Assembly: GCA_013397845.1 (NCBI GenBank)
Contig: VZTG01007090.1
Span: 124,001-188,000, forward strand
Source of the DNA: Melanocharis versteri
Taxonomy: Eukaryota; Chordata; Aves; Passeriformes; Melanocharitidae
Direction: 5' to 3'
DNA: 64,000 nt
The notes beneath the pieces are model-generated. The model saw only the letters and a program-made list of their open reading frames with translations, did not search any database and was not told the origin of the DNA. Made by a program: the position numbers and the translations under genes. Of this stretch, positions 24,901 to 39,829 are shown one piece after another. Each line of letters begins with the position of its first letter. The first letter of the stretch is position 1.

Positions 24901-27900
24901 AAAGACCATGAGTATAATACCCAAACCTCTAGTATTTAATAAAACTCCAAACAAGGCTCCACAGAAAGCCATGCCTCATGTAAACTCATGGCATGCTCTT
25001 CTCCATGCACTCCTCACTGAAGTGCACCCTAAGCTTTCTTTAATATGAAGATAAAGGACCAAGCAGCCAAAAGTGACAGCAGGGGAAGGAGGGAACACAG
25101 TGCTGCTGTTTCTCGCTATCAGCTCCCAGACAAAATGAGCCAGCTCTCACTGACTCATTTTGTTACATGATTGGCAAAAAATCTTTATTTTCTTTCTTAA
25201 GCAAAACTTGCTCTGAGATGTATAGTTTGTATTAAAGTCTAAATGCCTTCTGAAGTTATGCTTTTCTGAGTTATTTAGCTTGGGGGAAGAAACCCAACAT
25301 TTTATCTTTAAAAATGAAAATTGTTACATCATTATTTACAAGAAATGATGACACAGTGTTTTTAAAATTTTTGCATATAGAAATCAACTTTCATTTTACT
25401 TTAAATACATAGCTCAGAGACAATAATAATAGTAATGCTTTCAGTTATCTCAATCTGCACTTTTTTTAGTTTCTTTAAACACACTAAATTTGCCAAAATT
25501 TCCCAGAGAAATAATTTTGGATCAACTCACAAAAATCATTGTCATCCCCTGCCTCTTCTTCCTTTCTGTCTCCAGAGGAAGCAGTCACTTAGAAATGCTT
25601 CTGCACCCCACCCCCAAAAATCCAGTTCCTGGACTCATTTCATATCCCTCTGATCGATAACCTCATCATTTACAGTCTTCTATGCTGACATGAACATGGC
25701 CACTTTGATGAACACAGACTTAAAAGCTACTACCTGTGCTTGTATAAACTAAACAAAGTTTTATACTTGTTATACACAGGACACACGTGCATCAACGGGA
25801 AAAGCAAGAGAAGATACCAATCTCCTTTTCTGAAAGGTTTGTAACTGAAGATTCTTTGCTCTGGAACAACACCAAGAAATCACCACCTGAGGAGCCACAG
25901 CAGAAAGAAATCAGAAACAAGCAGCAGCTAAAAGTCATCCCCAGACTGGCTGTCACTGTCTTTTAGGAAATACATATCAGTATGTTCTGACTGAGCCTTA
26001 TACACTTACAGATTGTCTTAAGATTAAAAAAATAACTATTGTGGGGTGAGGAGTGTTTCTGAAATAATAAAAAATACTTGTACTCATTTAAATACTAGTA
26101 CAGCTATTATTTGGTCTAAAATGTCCTAACTGTATTTCCATGGCCTCTTGCCACAGTCCTTTAATAGGCAAATAAATTCTTAAGGATTAGTTAAAACAGA
26201 CTGTGCTTTTATTTACATACCCAAAGATATTTATTTCCTTCACTCTCATAAACATCAGTTTAAAACATGAATGTTCATTAGAACAATGTTTTCACTGGGA
26301 TGCCAGTGACCTGGAGCTCAGTCAGTTAACTTGAAAGCTGCTTTCCTTCTGGTAGCAGAAAAAACCCTAAACATTCAGTGTGTCACATTACATTTCATTT
26401 TTGAGACTATTCTTACATAAAAACCTATAATGATCATTGATGAGACTCCAGATTTCTTAGCAACTTTGCTTCTAATTTTTCTCCTGGGTTTTCAAACTTT
26501 GCACAACTTGATTGTTAGATGTTAAGATTCCTGCAGAAAACGGACAGGTCCCAACTCAGTGATCTTGAATCCAGGAGGATCTAACTGGGAGGCACTGGGA
26601 GGCAGCCATTGCTCCCTGATGCTGGCAGCTGGGCTCCACCAGCTCTGACAGCAGCACTTCGAGCCTCTATGCTCTTAGCAACTGGATTTCAGAACAGCAA
26701 AGCTTAAGTTGTCTCATCTCCCGTATCTCTCTCAGCCAAGGGGAAGATGGGTGTCTGGTAAAAGACTATTTTCACATTGAGAGTTCTGCCCCATGAAACT
26801 AGGATCTGTCTCTCCTGTACTCACCTGTGGCATCACCCTACATCCCACTCCTCCCAGCACAGCAGTAGAAACTAGTATGGATGTGTCAATAAAAGATAAA
26901 AATCTTGTCCTTTAATTTCCTTCTACAAACAGGCTCTGCATGCAGGAGAAGCAGTGGCTGTGATTTAGCTTGGCTTTTTGAAGGTGTCTAACTTCTTCAG
27001 ACTCAGAAAATTACATCTGGAAGTTACTATAAGAGACGTGCAAAGTTGTTTTGAAAACTACTTATTAATTACTACTCAGTAATTCATTGGCTGGGTTTTG
27101 GTACCTACTGAGTAAGAATCTGCAAGATCTTTGCCAAATACAGCTCCAGCTTGTGTATTCATGCATGAGGTAGATGATGTGATAGCAAGAGAGATTCACA
27201 GGCAATACTAAGTTGGGAAAGGCAACAATACTGGAGGGAAGGATTAGAACTCAAAAAATATGCTGACAGCTTGGGGAAGGGTCTGAAAAGGTAGGATGAA
27301 ATATAATAGGGATTGGTATGATATCCTACATTTGTGACAGAACAACCATCTGCACAAACACAGACTGAAAAGCTAATGGAGAAGCAAGGAATCTGGAGCA
27401 GTGAGAGTGGGTCTCATTTAACATGAGGGACTGAAGGTGTGACCTTACCAAAAGAAAAGCAAACACTGCACAGGTCAGTATAAACCAGAGGGCAGTGTGC
27501 AAATCACAGCAGTGACCAACATTCAGTGCAGCACTATCCACTTCTGATGGGCCGTGTGAAGACAATCCAGGGGAGAAAGTGAGTGACCAGCACTCCAGTA
27601 AACTCAGCTGAAGAGGGAAGATTCAGACAATGGTGGTGTTTCGAAAAAGCAGAAGGGCTGACAGTCTCTAGGTAGAGATAAAATACAAAAAGGAATGGCA
27701 GTCTTCCTATGTCTGCTGTGAACCAGACAGGAGGTAATGGGCCAAAGCTGTAGCACAGAAATCTATATTACACTTCACGAAAGATTTCCACTGGAAGGAA
27801 TAACTAAGCACCATTTGCTTATGGAGACTGCAGAATCTCCACCACTGGAGACTGGCACTGGACAAACTGAACAAACACAAACTGTGCTCTTCTAAAGGGT

Positions 27901-30900
27901 TCCATTTCCTAACCTCAGATCTTGCAGAGCACACAAGCCTTCCTGTGTTTATTTATTGACTATTCCTCCTTCCTTAGTGCCTAGTTATAAGAGACACAGC
28001 AGTCGCTTTCATTCAAAATATTTGCTGTCATGTAGTAACCGTTCAGATACTGTTGTTCTCCATCAAGAAAACTCTTACCATTCATACAAACAGTTTCTGC
28101 ATCAATAAACCTCTCTTTGCAGCTTTTCCCCATAGAAATGTCAATGCTCAAGTGCAGTCGTAGATACACAGATGTTCAGAGTTCAAAATGAGAAATAAGA
28201 AAGATTTTCTTGCACCTGTCTGGACTCTGTCCCAGAGAATTGCACCAAGGAGCATAAAGCCTTAATTGTAAAAATATTTCCAATAGGTCAGTTTTTGTCT
28301 CTGGAAAGCAGTAAATTGTGAAATTTCACAGTCTTGCAAATCCTACCTCTCATTCTGGACTGCAGAAAGCATAATAAAAGTACATAATTTTCTGTCCCCA
28401 AAGTTATACATGGAAAGTATTTACAGCCTGATCAATGTACAGCTGTGAGTCCAACACAGTAAAAGTAATGTAACACTTAAAAATCTTTCTAAAAATGTTA
28501 CCACCCGTTAACTTAACTGTAACACCAAAAGCAACCCACAGAGTAACTGCTACCTCAAATGCCTAGATAACATCAAACCCATATATCTGGGTTTCAGGCT
28601 GTTGATTTAAAGGTTTCTGTAATGACATATACTGCAACTGCTTCAAATGATCTTACATACCCTGAAACACTTTAGTTTCTACCAACCTAAGACTTGCCCC
28701 TTGAACTATGTCACTGTAAATGTCTTAATAGGATGCCAGAGATCAAACCATGAATCTTGAACAATGAAAATATCAAGATGATCACATGGTAGTTAAGTAG
28801 AGTCTTAAAAACTAGAAACGCCTTCTCTTGAGTGGCAACACACTTGTTACCATCAAAAGGGAGCAATACAGAGCACATTTGTCTGATGCTTCACTTTTTC
28901 CTTTCCATACCACAGTAACCAATAGTTACCTCTGCATGAAAGTATCAGAACCATTCCAAAGACCTAAAACAATAAAGTTTCTCACTTCTCTGAAAATTGA
29001 TTTTAAGGTGTTAAATTTATAATCACCTTACAATGATGGTGTGAGGCAGATTAGCCTATAGCTTTGTGTCCGTGCAGCCAGGCTACTCCACACAAAACAA
29101 TACAGAACTTTAGTGGAGACTGGGACATAGCAAAAAAGTTTCCAAACCCTCAAGAAAGCTAAATTAATAAACCATGTCCAGCCTAGTTACATTCATTCTT
29201 CCAAAAGCAATTAGGGGGGAGAGGGAATGAATGTTTAATTGTGCAAGTGATTTTTAAATGTCTGTATCAATTAATGCCTGCTAACATAGCACAGAAAGAG
29301 GGACACACATCACTACAGCTCCCTTAAAATTCGCTAAATCTCTTCTCCCTGCCCCTATCTCAAGTTGGACTCAGTGCAACACAGTAATGCAGAAATCCTT
29401 TCAAGTCTGGCAGTAAGACTGCAGCCAAATATGTAAGCTATTCACAAATATTATCCAAAAACAGAGGGCAAGCACAGTTTGTGATTTAGGGTTCACCTGG
29501 TACAGACCTTTCGGAGGAAGAAACTGTACTGGAACAGCAGAGGTAGCCTTATTAACTAAAGAATCTGAGGGGCAAAGAGGGGAAACTTCAGCAAAACACT
29601 GTTTTGAAAAATAATGGATCACACTCACAGACTTTAAACATAAATTACCTCTTTTTTAGCCAAAAAGCAGCTGTACAAAAGCTGATGTTAACGATTATCC
29701 ATTTTCCATTGAAACCATTCTGTACTGACTCAAACACTTTCAAACAATATATGCACACACAAGCTTTCAGGAGCTCACCCTCCCCCTTTCTGAAATAGTG
29801 CCTGCCCCTCTGGTGAAAATAAGCTGGTTAAGTCCTGTAAGCAGCCTGCTCAATATGATGCCCAATCCATAGTGCATAATCATGGATTTTGGGGAAAAAA
29901 TCCACTTCTTCTTTTAACAAGAAACACAAGAGGATTTTGCACTGTGATTCAATACCCAGACTTGTAAAAGCAATAAATATCCATCCTCACTCAATACTCT
30001 CTTTCATTTGGCATTTTCCTAAACTCCAAGATCCTTGGCAAGGAAACAGGAGCACAGACATGAACTGGCACTGCCCTGTCCCTGCAAGGGAATAGCCTCA
30101 TTGTACCTAGTGCAACGCCTGTGCCTTTAAAAGAAAACAGAGGGGAGTCAGAGGAAAACACAGGAGATCTCAAGTTGCATTAACTGCTATTCTTCTGGAA
30201 TTAATAATTATGGAACAAGAGATGTTGCCAAGCAAATGACCTACTCAGATAGATTCTGAGAAGGACATTACTGATAAAATAAATATTTTGAATTTTGTGG
30301 CTTTCTAATAGATCAGCGAGCTTCTGTTACAATACAGCCAAGGACACTGACCCTATCAAGCATTTTACTAAATAAACCTTACATATGCTAACACTTCAGC
30401 TATTCCAAGTTTATTGCCTGTATATTGACCAGCTTACACAAGACACAAATATGGAACAAAATTATATATTAAATTAACAGCGTACTCTTGAGAACTCCAG
30501 TGAAGATGCAAGAGAATTCAAAACATATGGAGGTATTTTCCTATGAACTATATTAAATAGGAAGATGTATTAGTTACAACTGGGAATTACTGTAGACGGA
30601 TATCAGCCACAGACACAGTGCAGTGCAGGATGTTTAACATTAGAACATCTATAGTGCACATGAGAGCCTGATCCAGAAATTTGCACTGCCTTGGGGTGCA
30701 CAGATGCATCAAGAAAACTGTTTCTGTTCCCTTTTTCCTGACTGGAACGCCTTCCAAGCTTTGAGTTATGCCACTAAGTAAATAATGTAAAGTAGCACAG
30801 CTTGTTGCATGAGATGGAAAAGCAGCAATACACACCCCTGGTGCTCTGGCTGGTATTTCTTACACCAGATCAGTCCTCTTTAACAGTGAGTTTCAATTTA

Positions 30901-33358
30901 AATTCCAATGCTTTCTCTCAATATTTCTACAGCACAGAAGACTCTTACCTCAGCTGTCTCTCCATTTCCAGAAACAAGACTTTATAGTAACAAGTCAGTT
31001 CACAGCAATTAAGGTCAATCACGTTAGTTTTAAAAGATGTGACAGAAATGCAGATGGAAGGACCTACAGACAGGCATATCCATATAAACTTCAGAAAAAA
31101 ACAGATGCAAACGTGTAGACATTAAATTGCACTTTACAATACATACAGTTATTTAAACTGCTTTATCTTCTAAATATTTTCCAGCTTTCTTGTGTGTCCA
31201 GTCTGTATGTGTTTGGTCAAATTCTTTTACTGATGCTTGATGTCCGTTTCCATTTGCAAAGACCTCTATGAGCACAAGGCCATTATTCCACTCTGCAACA
31301 GGCAGCAAATATAGCCACAGAAAATTCCCTGAGAATCTCTTCAACATTGGCCATGAGTCCTTCAAAAGACAATGAGGATGGCTTATGGGAATGAGACGTG
31401 AATGAAATGTATTTCAACTGAGCTAAGCGTGTTAGAAGACAACTGGAGTCAGAAAGCAAGTCTTGATCTAATATTTTATTTCCACCAAAAGACAATTCCT
31501 TCGATGAGGGTGGTGATTGTGGACAGAGTGCTGATGGTACTGACGTGTGGCTTGGCACAACACAGCAGGACGAGAAATGGCAAGAAGGATGTCTGCTGGT
31601 ATGATTCAATATGCTTAGTTTAGATCAACTAGCTAACAGCAAAAATGAGCAATTAGATGTATTTTTCTTCTGTATTTCCACCGAAAGCTGTTGAGCTGGT
31701 TTCAGAGAAATTCCCAAAATGCTTACAGCATTGGTAAGATAAAAGTTTTTCTCATCAGTTTTTCAACTGAAAACTCATTTAGGGTTGTTAGAATTAAATA
31801 AATCATGAAATTTAGTTTCTCCTTTCATGGCTTCAGGGATGATGGACAGAATAAACAGCATTTTAGGCAGAATGCTTCATATTAGATCCTGCCATAGCTA
31901 AGACTTGCTTTATTGCATTGAACAAAATAGTAACCAGACGTGTTCTATAAATTACAAACCACAAAATCAGGATAAAACTTCCTTTTTTTCCAGAAGTAAT
32001 CCCATAATTTCTAAGATGTTCATGAAGTACTGTGACAAGAGCCAATGAGTACCCAGACAGACTGAGTCTCCTGCTCCCTAACATTGATTAGCATCATATC
32101 CAATGAGATATCACTGTGATTAAAGCAGATTTACGCTCAGAGTCAAACAGCATTCAGATTGAGAAAGCACAACAAAACTGGCATCTGGGTCTTCTTGCTT
32201 CTTAAAAGCAAGAATTCCTGACAAGGAGCACTACACATCAATCTCCATCTCCATGCAGCAGACACAGCATTAATTCTATCTGCAGCTGTTTCAGGCAAGA
32301 AAAGCTAACCCCATAGTTTGGATATTACTGCAAGTATAATCTGACTTCATTTGAAACTGGATTTTATCCAGTGTTCCTGCAATAACCCCGAGGAGATTTG
32401 ATCCACTGATGACTTCTAAACTGATTTTCATAGAACAGATCCAACATACTTCAAATATCTTCTTTAATTTCCCAGTGACTAATGTACGTTGTTTCCATCA
32501 ACATAATGTTTTAATCTAGTAAAGAAAGCCAAAGCTTTTAATTTAGAAAGTTCACCTTCTTCCTGTATATGCTGCATCTTCTCTGTGTTCCCAGCTCCCG
32601 CCCCAAATGAAAACAGAACTTGAGGCACAGAAGGGCTAAATGTGTCAACTCAGCCAACCATAAGAACTTTCCATCTGGCCAAATGCAGATTTATGCAGCA
32701 AAAGCTGCTGTCCCCAGACAATAAGACCTTTGACATTTTTAAGTTAAACTTTCCAACTTAGCTATTATCACTTGAAAAAGTTTAGGTTTTTTTTAAAATG
32801 AGGATGCTGCAAACATGTTGAGAAATCACTGAAAACAACTTTCTAGAAAACTCTCACTGATTTTAACAGGAGTTACTCAAATGCCATTGTGGTGGATAAC
32901 CACCTCAGCAAGCTAAAATACATGCATGAAAACAAACATACTGGTTTGGACCTACTCGGATTCACACACACTTAAAATATTGCTTTGCTGAATAGTAGCT
33001 AACAAACCTGTACAATACCTGAAAAGATTCGGTACTTTTTCATGGTTCCTTTTGCTCATGCTTTCCCTGTGCTCCTGCTCTGGAACAGGAACCCTGTCCC
33101 TATGCATATCCCCTTGCACTGCCAAGACACTTCATTGAGCCACCACCCTCCACAAAGAAACCCTTGGTTCTGCTCCGGAGACCTGATCTGAACCCCCTTG
33201 CTTCCTATACAGGATGCAAAGGAGGCTGTGGTTCAGCACAGCCGCCTCCTCCTCTGTGCAACAGCAAGACCAGGGGCCACTCACCCCACCCCATTCCCCA
33301 AGGTGAGCAGCAGTAGCCAAAGCAACTCTGTAATTCCAGTTTCTGCCAGTCAGGACAC
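21951..33358. other. Intronic unique sequence, no gene seen
   Basis: Over 11 kb of mostly AT-rich sequence. Apart from homopolymer runs (for example a 12-base A-run near 22928) and a palindromic fossil at 32846-32878, I could not support any feature. Open frames are short and lack flanking splice signals or recognisable domains. Confidence 0.55.
32846..32878. repeat. Fragment of cccattga-type palindromic fossil
   Basis: gaaaactctcactgatttta followed by acaggagttactc resembles the recurrent aaaactcccattga..ttcaatgggagt motif, with about four substitutions in the core. Confidence 0.4.
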
Positions 33359-33384
33359 TAAATAAATAAATAAATAAATAAATA
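33359..33384. repeat. (TAAA)n microsatellite
   Basis: About six and a half perfect TAAA units. Confidence 0.97.
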
Positions 33385-35575
33385 CGGCAGAATGATCTTA
33401 CTGAAAACCCTCCAAATTTCAGTGGAGCAACAATCTCTTAATATTGTTTGAACACAAACCAGAGATTGAGTGTTCTGCAATAAGATCTCTGTCAGTGACA
33501 CTAACAAAAATATTAAATTTCAGCAATATGCTGACTTTTTAAAAACAGACATCTGTTTGTATTTAGGTTCTTCATGCGACTATATTCAACAACAACGAAA
33601 GGATGAGAGCATTCCTTCCTCCAAGTCTCTCCAAAACTGGTAGGTGATGATCAAGCTGATTAAATTGAGAAATTAGCATTGGAGGAAATAAAATCCGGCA
33701 AATCAATCACGTAGTCCTTGTTCAGGGGAGAGGGCCCTACTGAAATTAAAGGGAAAAACCTGAGCTTCAAGTGATTGAAATCATTTGAGGTGAGTAAGGA
33801 TTGCTGGATTTGGCACAGGATCTGCAAGAGATCCTAGACTGTCCTCAATGCCTCTCCATCCTCATCTTCGGACACCTGCCTGGTCCCGGGGCTTCACCAA
33901 GGCGACTGTGTCTCACTGCAGTTTGGAACCATGGAAAAGCAGCACCTTGTTAGAACTGAGAAAGTCTCATTTCACAGACTTCTGTGGGACCGACAGGAAA
34001 TTTAAATCCCAAGGATGAAAGCGCTGAAGAACCTCTCTGTGCTCTCCTCCACCCCAGCCCAACGAGCACCATCAGCTGAGGGATGTGGCTGCCACTCAAA
34101 CCTCCATCCCTGGTGCTGCTGCTCTGCTGGCACGGGAGCTACAGCCAAACACGCAACCAGAGCAGCTGGGCAACACTCCCACAGCCCCTGTCCTCTGCAG
34201 GCTAGTCCACTGCTTGGAATTCAGACCAGCCCACTTTCAGTGAGCCCCACACCAAAGACAGCCAGAGTTCTCCAGTCAGATTTCTGCACTCCAGCCACAA
34301 TTGCCACAGTCCTTGCCGAGTCATTGCCACCCATCTGGACATCCATAGCTGGCAGAGAAAACTAGAAAGCCTCAACCTTGGGATGCTGGGATGTCACTGC
34401 TGTAACTCAGTTCAGTAGGTGATGGTATTTTTTTGTTCTAATGGAAGATTTTAAAGCATTTGATGTCACTAGAAATAGACAGGGCCAGTTTCCCAGCACA
34501 GTTCCAGCTCACACACAGGGCTGTTACAAGGAGAGCTTGAACCAGGAAATGAGACAGAGATGTGGACGGACACAGAGCATTAGATCTGCCTGGGAACAAA
34601 AGGAAAGTGTAAACATTGCCTGCTGTTCCCATTAAGAAAAGGGTATTGGCTTCTGTATAGCTCCTGACCTCACTTCTCACACTTATTTCTGTGGAGATAA
34701 ATACAGGACATTAAATTTTCATAATAATCTATTATACATCGGAATTGTATGTTTTCACAATTATCAATACAACAATTCTTGAAAACAAACTAAATTAACA
34801 CAGACAATTTGGTCTGAGTTACTCAAATAAACTACTTCTGGAAATAACTAAGGTTTTAATCCACTTGAAATTTCAGGAAATTGAGAAAACCACAGAGAGA
34901 TCTTATTTTCTTTGTTGTGTTATGCAAGTATCTGAAGGTTTGAAGTGTTTGAACAAAGAAACTGTTTCCGCAATTTCAAAGCAAGAGATATGAGTAAATT
35001 AGATTACAGTTCATAATCAACCCTATATATTAAATACATGCCAGAGCACAAAAGGAACTGAAGATGATGCATAACTGGGTACTTTTACTATAATTTTTCA
35101 TTTATTGCTTTCCTAGATTACCATTTGAACAAGCTATGTATAATCAAACCCCACAGAAGTCTGTTCATACAGTATGTCTCTTTAAAGCCATATTTTCTTA
35201 AAGAAGTGGAAAGCCAAATACCATTGGCTTCCTTGGTTATATATGTACTAGGAATGCACATTTACAGTTAACTGGGTAATGCCCACTAATAACATGCTTT
35301 TTAAACAGAGCTAGAATCCACTTGCTGCCACTTAGGTAATATCATCAACACTTCCATAATCCTATTTTCTGGGATTTATGTTAATGATCTGCCAGATTTT
35401 GCTGTTGGCTGGCAGACACTGTACAAAGTTAAGCATACACACCCACACAAATGAACCATCAGCTCTCCCAGCCTGTACTCTCTACAGGATCACAGCCCCA
35501 TACAATTCTCTCTCCCAAAGATGAACAAATCTGAGTACCATAAAAAATAATCTTCCACCATCAAAGCTAGAATGA

Positions 35576-35618
35576 CAAAACTCCCACTGACTACCATGAA
35601 GTCAGTAGTAGGATCAAC
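35576..35618. repeat. Fragment of cccattga-type palindromic fossil
   Basis: caaaactcccactgactacc, then atgaagtcagtagtaggatc, resembles the recurrent actcccattgacttcaatgggagtaggatc motif, with a small insertion at the core. Confidence 0.45.
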
Positions 35619-36579
35619 TGTGCTGTTTTTATGCAACCCATGACTCCCATTATTGCATTTACTAAAGTTCAGAAAGTCTGCAGATTAAAGAAATATTTCC
35701 AGTCAGTCAGCCAGCAAGCCTGTGGACATTTTTTGAAACATTTGACAGTATGGGTGAGTCCCTATTTGGGAGTTCTGGTTTTTAATGGTAGTCTGTAGAC
35801 CTCACATCTAGTTCCTGGGAGCAGTCAGCAGAAAATCCTGAAGTAGCACTGATTTATTTGCTGCTTCATTTTTAGGCTTTGATTCTGGAATTGTATTTAT
35901 GCATACATATTTCTAGAACATTAACAGTCCCTCATTTATTTGGAATATTTACTTGACTAAAGGGAGGTACAGAGAGGGGCAATAAGAAACATTTGAATGG
36001 CACTTGGTTTTGCTGTAGGGATGCTGGAAGGCTCAGCTTTTTTCTCTTTTCTTGTTGGGAGATTACTGTAGAAATTGCAGAGAAGTGACCACAAGTGTTT
36101 GAGCTTGCTTTTTGCCTATTTCCATTTGCTGAAGCTCACAGTGATCAAGCTGATTGTCCAAGGTCACCCAGAAGCAAATGGCCCCAATAAGGATGACAGC
36201 TCCAACTCCACTCTTCCCTGTTCCTGCAGTTCTTTATGCTGAATCACATGGCAAAGTTAAATCTTCCTCCCCAAAATCTTGCTCAATTTCTCCCCATTCT
36301 TCTGTTTTACATCACTTCATTGCTCTTCTAGAGCTTGCAAACAATATGTGACTCAGTGACCTTTTTTTCTTCTATTGTATTTCTCAATAAGAAGAATTAC
36401 TGCATAATTAACAATTTTGAGTATTTATTTCATTTCTTTTCTTTAAGAGCTGTCCCTTTGCAACAGCCTTTGAAATCCTGTGAATGAACCACTTTTCTCT
36501 ACCAGTCGATTTCTTTTGAAAAACACAAGCTTTTCCTGCAATGAATTTATTTTGTTTCTCTATTTGTGACTAGTTTAAT

Positions 36580-36632
36580 CTGGACTTCATGATCTTAAGG
36601 ATCTTTTTCAACCTAAATGTTTCTATGATTGT
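36580..36632 (+). mobile_element. CR1 LINE 3' tail fragment
   Basis: The segment ttcatgatcttaaggatctt followed by ttcaacctaaatg and ttctatgattg matches the last ~50 bases of CR1 (gatgatctt..aggtc..ttccaacc..attctatgatt). Only the extreme 3' end survives. Confidence 0.75.
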
Positions 36633-39600
36633 AGAAGACTCAGCTAGGATTAGCAGTCAACTTCTACACCAAAAAGAACAGAGGCTCTAAACTGTGCTTA
36701 AAATTTACCTGTTTTATCTGGCCCTTGGAAAGACATCTATATTGAAAGACTTCAAGCACTCAGGGACAAGATCAGCATCCCACAAAATGGTTACTGCTTG
36801 CAGCTCACATTCTTAGACTGTGAGCCCATCATCACTTGTATGTAGGTCACCGGTTTCACAGAAGTTTCCACTCCTCTATATGAACTGATTCCTTTAAAGA
36901 AGGGTGCACATGGAAATGGGTGCACGTGGACACGTACAGGACCCCAACAATAAACTAAAGGTAGCAGAGAGCAAACCTCACGACAAATGACAACTTAGCA
37001 TAAATATACAACAGCTTTAGAAGTAAATTACTCCTGATCTGGCCTGTATACATGGGTAATCTAGCAATTCAGAAAGCACTTCCAGCCCACTCGAAATGTT
37101 TCCAAATTCAGAATAAGTGAGGCAACTCTTGGAAGAAGCAGCAAGGAGCAATTCACATCTTTCTATGAGGTAAACTCATCATTTCAACTGGTGATTTATT
37201 AGAAGTATTAAAGGCAAGCTATTAAAATCTCCACTCTCTGGATCTAAGACAAGATCATATTCAGTGGATATTCCACATGCTCAAGAACTTAAATGTATAT
37301 AACCATCTATATATTATCAGAATTCCTGATAACAGTAATCATACCAACATGAAGTGAAGGGTTAAAAAGATCAAACAGGACAGCACATACAGCATTACCT
37401 TTTTCTTTTTGTTACTCTTGGGAAACAAAAAATACCACTCTCTCCATCCTTCAAGATACTGATAGCTCATATTTCTCTTACATTCAAAAGAACGGACAAG
37501 ACTTCCCTTGTCTTAAGAACCAGAGACAAAGGAAATATTTATATGTATGTGGGAAATACTTAGTGGTGCTTCACAAAACAACTTTGAGAAATCACAGGTG
37601 CAAGGTCGACTACACTGCTGAGCTCTCACTTCCCAAGGCTTCCCACCCTGAAGACAGAATAAGGGATAAACCATCATGAAATACAGAGCTTGATGCAGCT
37701 CATACAGAACCTACACTGAGCCTCCTCCCACAAGGACTAGCTCAGGTCCTCAGTGGGATGAAGGACATTTCCTTCCCTCTAAAGCCTCTCTGGTTTATTT
37801 CCACAGGGCACAGGATGCAATCCAGGTGTCTGCTTAAACTGTACTGCAGCACTGGCACGGTGAGCTGACCTTGTGCCTCCCTCTGCTTTCACCAGGCAGC
37901 CTCCTAAAGTCAGAGCAACTTTTTTATATTCGAAATACATCCATGTTCTGCATACAAGGTGTCTGTGAAAAGAATGATCAGCTTCCTCTGCTCCCTTGTG
38001 CCCCCACGCTTGGCTCCTCTTTTTCTGCAGGGTCTTACCAGAAACTGACCTTCCAGCCCAAACGTGCAGCTGCAAGATCCAGGAACACATTTAATTCCTT
38101 CTTTTCCATGAGTTCCAATGTATGATATAAGAAAGCACAGCCCTACAAGCCTACATCTGCAGGCGGTAGCATATGCTGCCCTCCCAAGGAAAAAGGCAGA
38201 GGGATCAATTATCAAGACATGACTGGGAGGGAGCCAAATTATTCCTACCTAAGGAGGAGTGAACCTACAGGGAGCCTCTTGATTCCTCTGGTAGACCACA
38301 GAGCAAGTCTCATGTCCAAGTAATAAATTAAGCTCTGCAGAAGAGGGGTTGCTTCAGACTCTGGGCGTGGTGTCAACTCCTTCTGGGTTAGGGAGAAGGG
38401 CCAACAGTCTCCACCAGTCTCAGAAACCAGAAGTGCTAAATACTTTGATTTAAAAACACTAATAATGAAACATATAAACCTTTTGAAACAAAAGCTCCAG
38501 GTCTTACTTGCTGACACAACACAGTTTCCTCCAAATGCTTGAAACAGTTACCAGTGCTCTTTGGAAGTAACCCACTTATTTTAAAAAAATAAATAAAAAT
38601 TCTAACTTGATAACTTCTAATGATAAGTTCCCTATACCTTCATATATATGGAAATACTTGAATTATGTGGCACATCACTGCTTTCATTAATACATAGATT
38701 TTGATAAACACTGGTATCAAACGCATTTTGGATGCACAAGCTGAAGAGCAGATTTTCACCCTTAATACTAAGAGAAAATTATAAACTCCAGTCTATAAAT
38801 TGCTAATGAAATAATCAACTCAACATGGAAAGTACTAAACATTCCAGTAACAAGGTAGGAATTTTCTATAAAATGCCCTGTTCACTTTGAAAAGTTATAA
38901 CGCCTGAAATCTGGGGATGCTAAAAACAATCTCAAGAGTCTTCTTGTTTTCTGAAGAATTATTTTCCTGCAAATGACATCCGGGCCACTTAACGCAGCAG
39001 TGCTGTAAGGATCAGAGGGAGCTGACGCCTCTCAGTAAGCAGCAGAGCACAGATGCCACCAGGCTGAGGCGGCCACGCGAGCGCGGCACAGAGGCAGCCG
39101 AAAGCCCCAGCTGCAGCAGGGCCACAGCACTCACCTGCTCCCCAGAGCACGGAGCCTGCTCAGGCAGAAGAATCAAGATATTTTATGTCAACAACGTGAC
39201 TCGGTCAGACTCTCACAGAGCGAGGAATTTCCACTGGAAAGTGTGTGCAGAGAGACCCTCCCTGTTCTACTGAAGCCACATGAACTCAGACCGTCTGTAG
39301 ACGTCTGTGACTTGCACATCACCTGTGGCTGGTTTATTAACATATTGTGATACTGGCCACAACTCTGGACAGCATATAACCACATGCTAGACTATTTTGT
39401 AGTTATTACTATTAAACATTTGTTTACATTTAAATAGCTGATTTAATTTCTGAGTTGGGATGAGGGTTTATTACAGGGCATTTGTAATGACCAATTTCAT
39501 TCTAGACAAAGCAAATGATGCTTTTTAGAAGTATGTGAAACACTACCCAAATACTGCTGTGCCAAACAAGCTAAAAAGTCTCAGGAGAAAGAACAATGAA

Positions 39601-39760
39601 AATTATCTTGCTATTATCTATCATGTGAATTAAGCTTTGTCACATTTGGTGCTTTGTCTTGATGAGTTCCAACAGCATGACAATAGGCACAAGTCCAATC
39701 TGAATAGTAAAGGGTTTTGTTACTGTACTTTGATAACTTTGATTTTTTATTTTTTAAGAG

Positions 39761-39829
39761 TCTGATCCTGATGCTATTTCATTCATTACTATGAGTTTTA
39801 CACTTTGATGGAAGCAGTTGGATCCTAAG
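39761..39829. repeat. Fragment of cccattga-type palindromic fossil
   Basis: The segment begins tctgatcctgatgctatttc and ends gaagcagttggatcct, so its ends are roughly inverted (atcctg and caggat-like), with a diverged middle containing gagttttacactttgatgg. This is the arrangement of the longer version of the same fossil family. Confidence 0.45.
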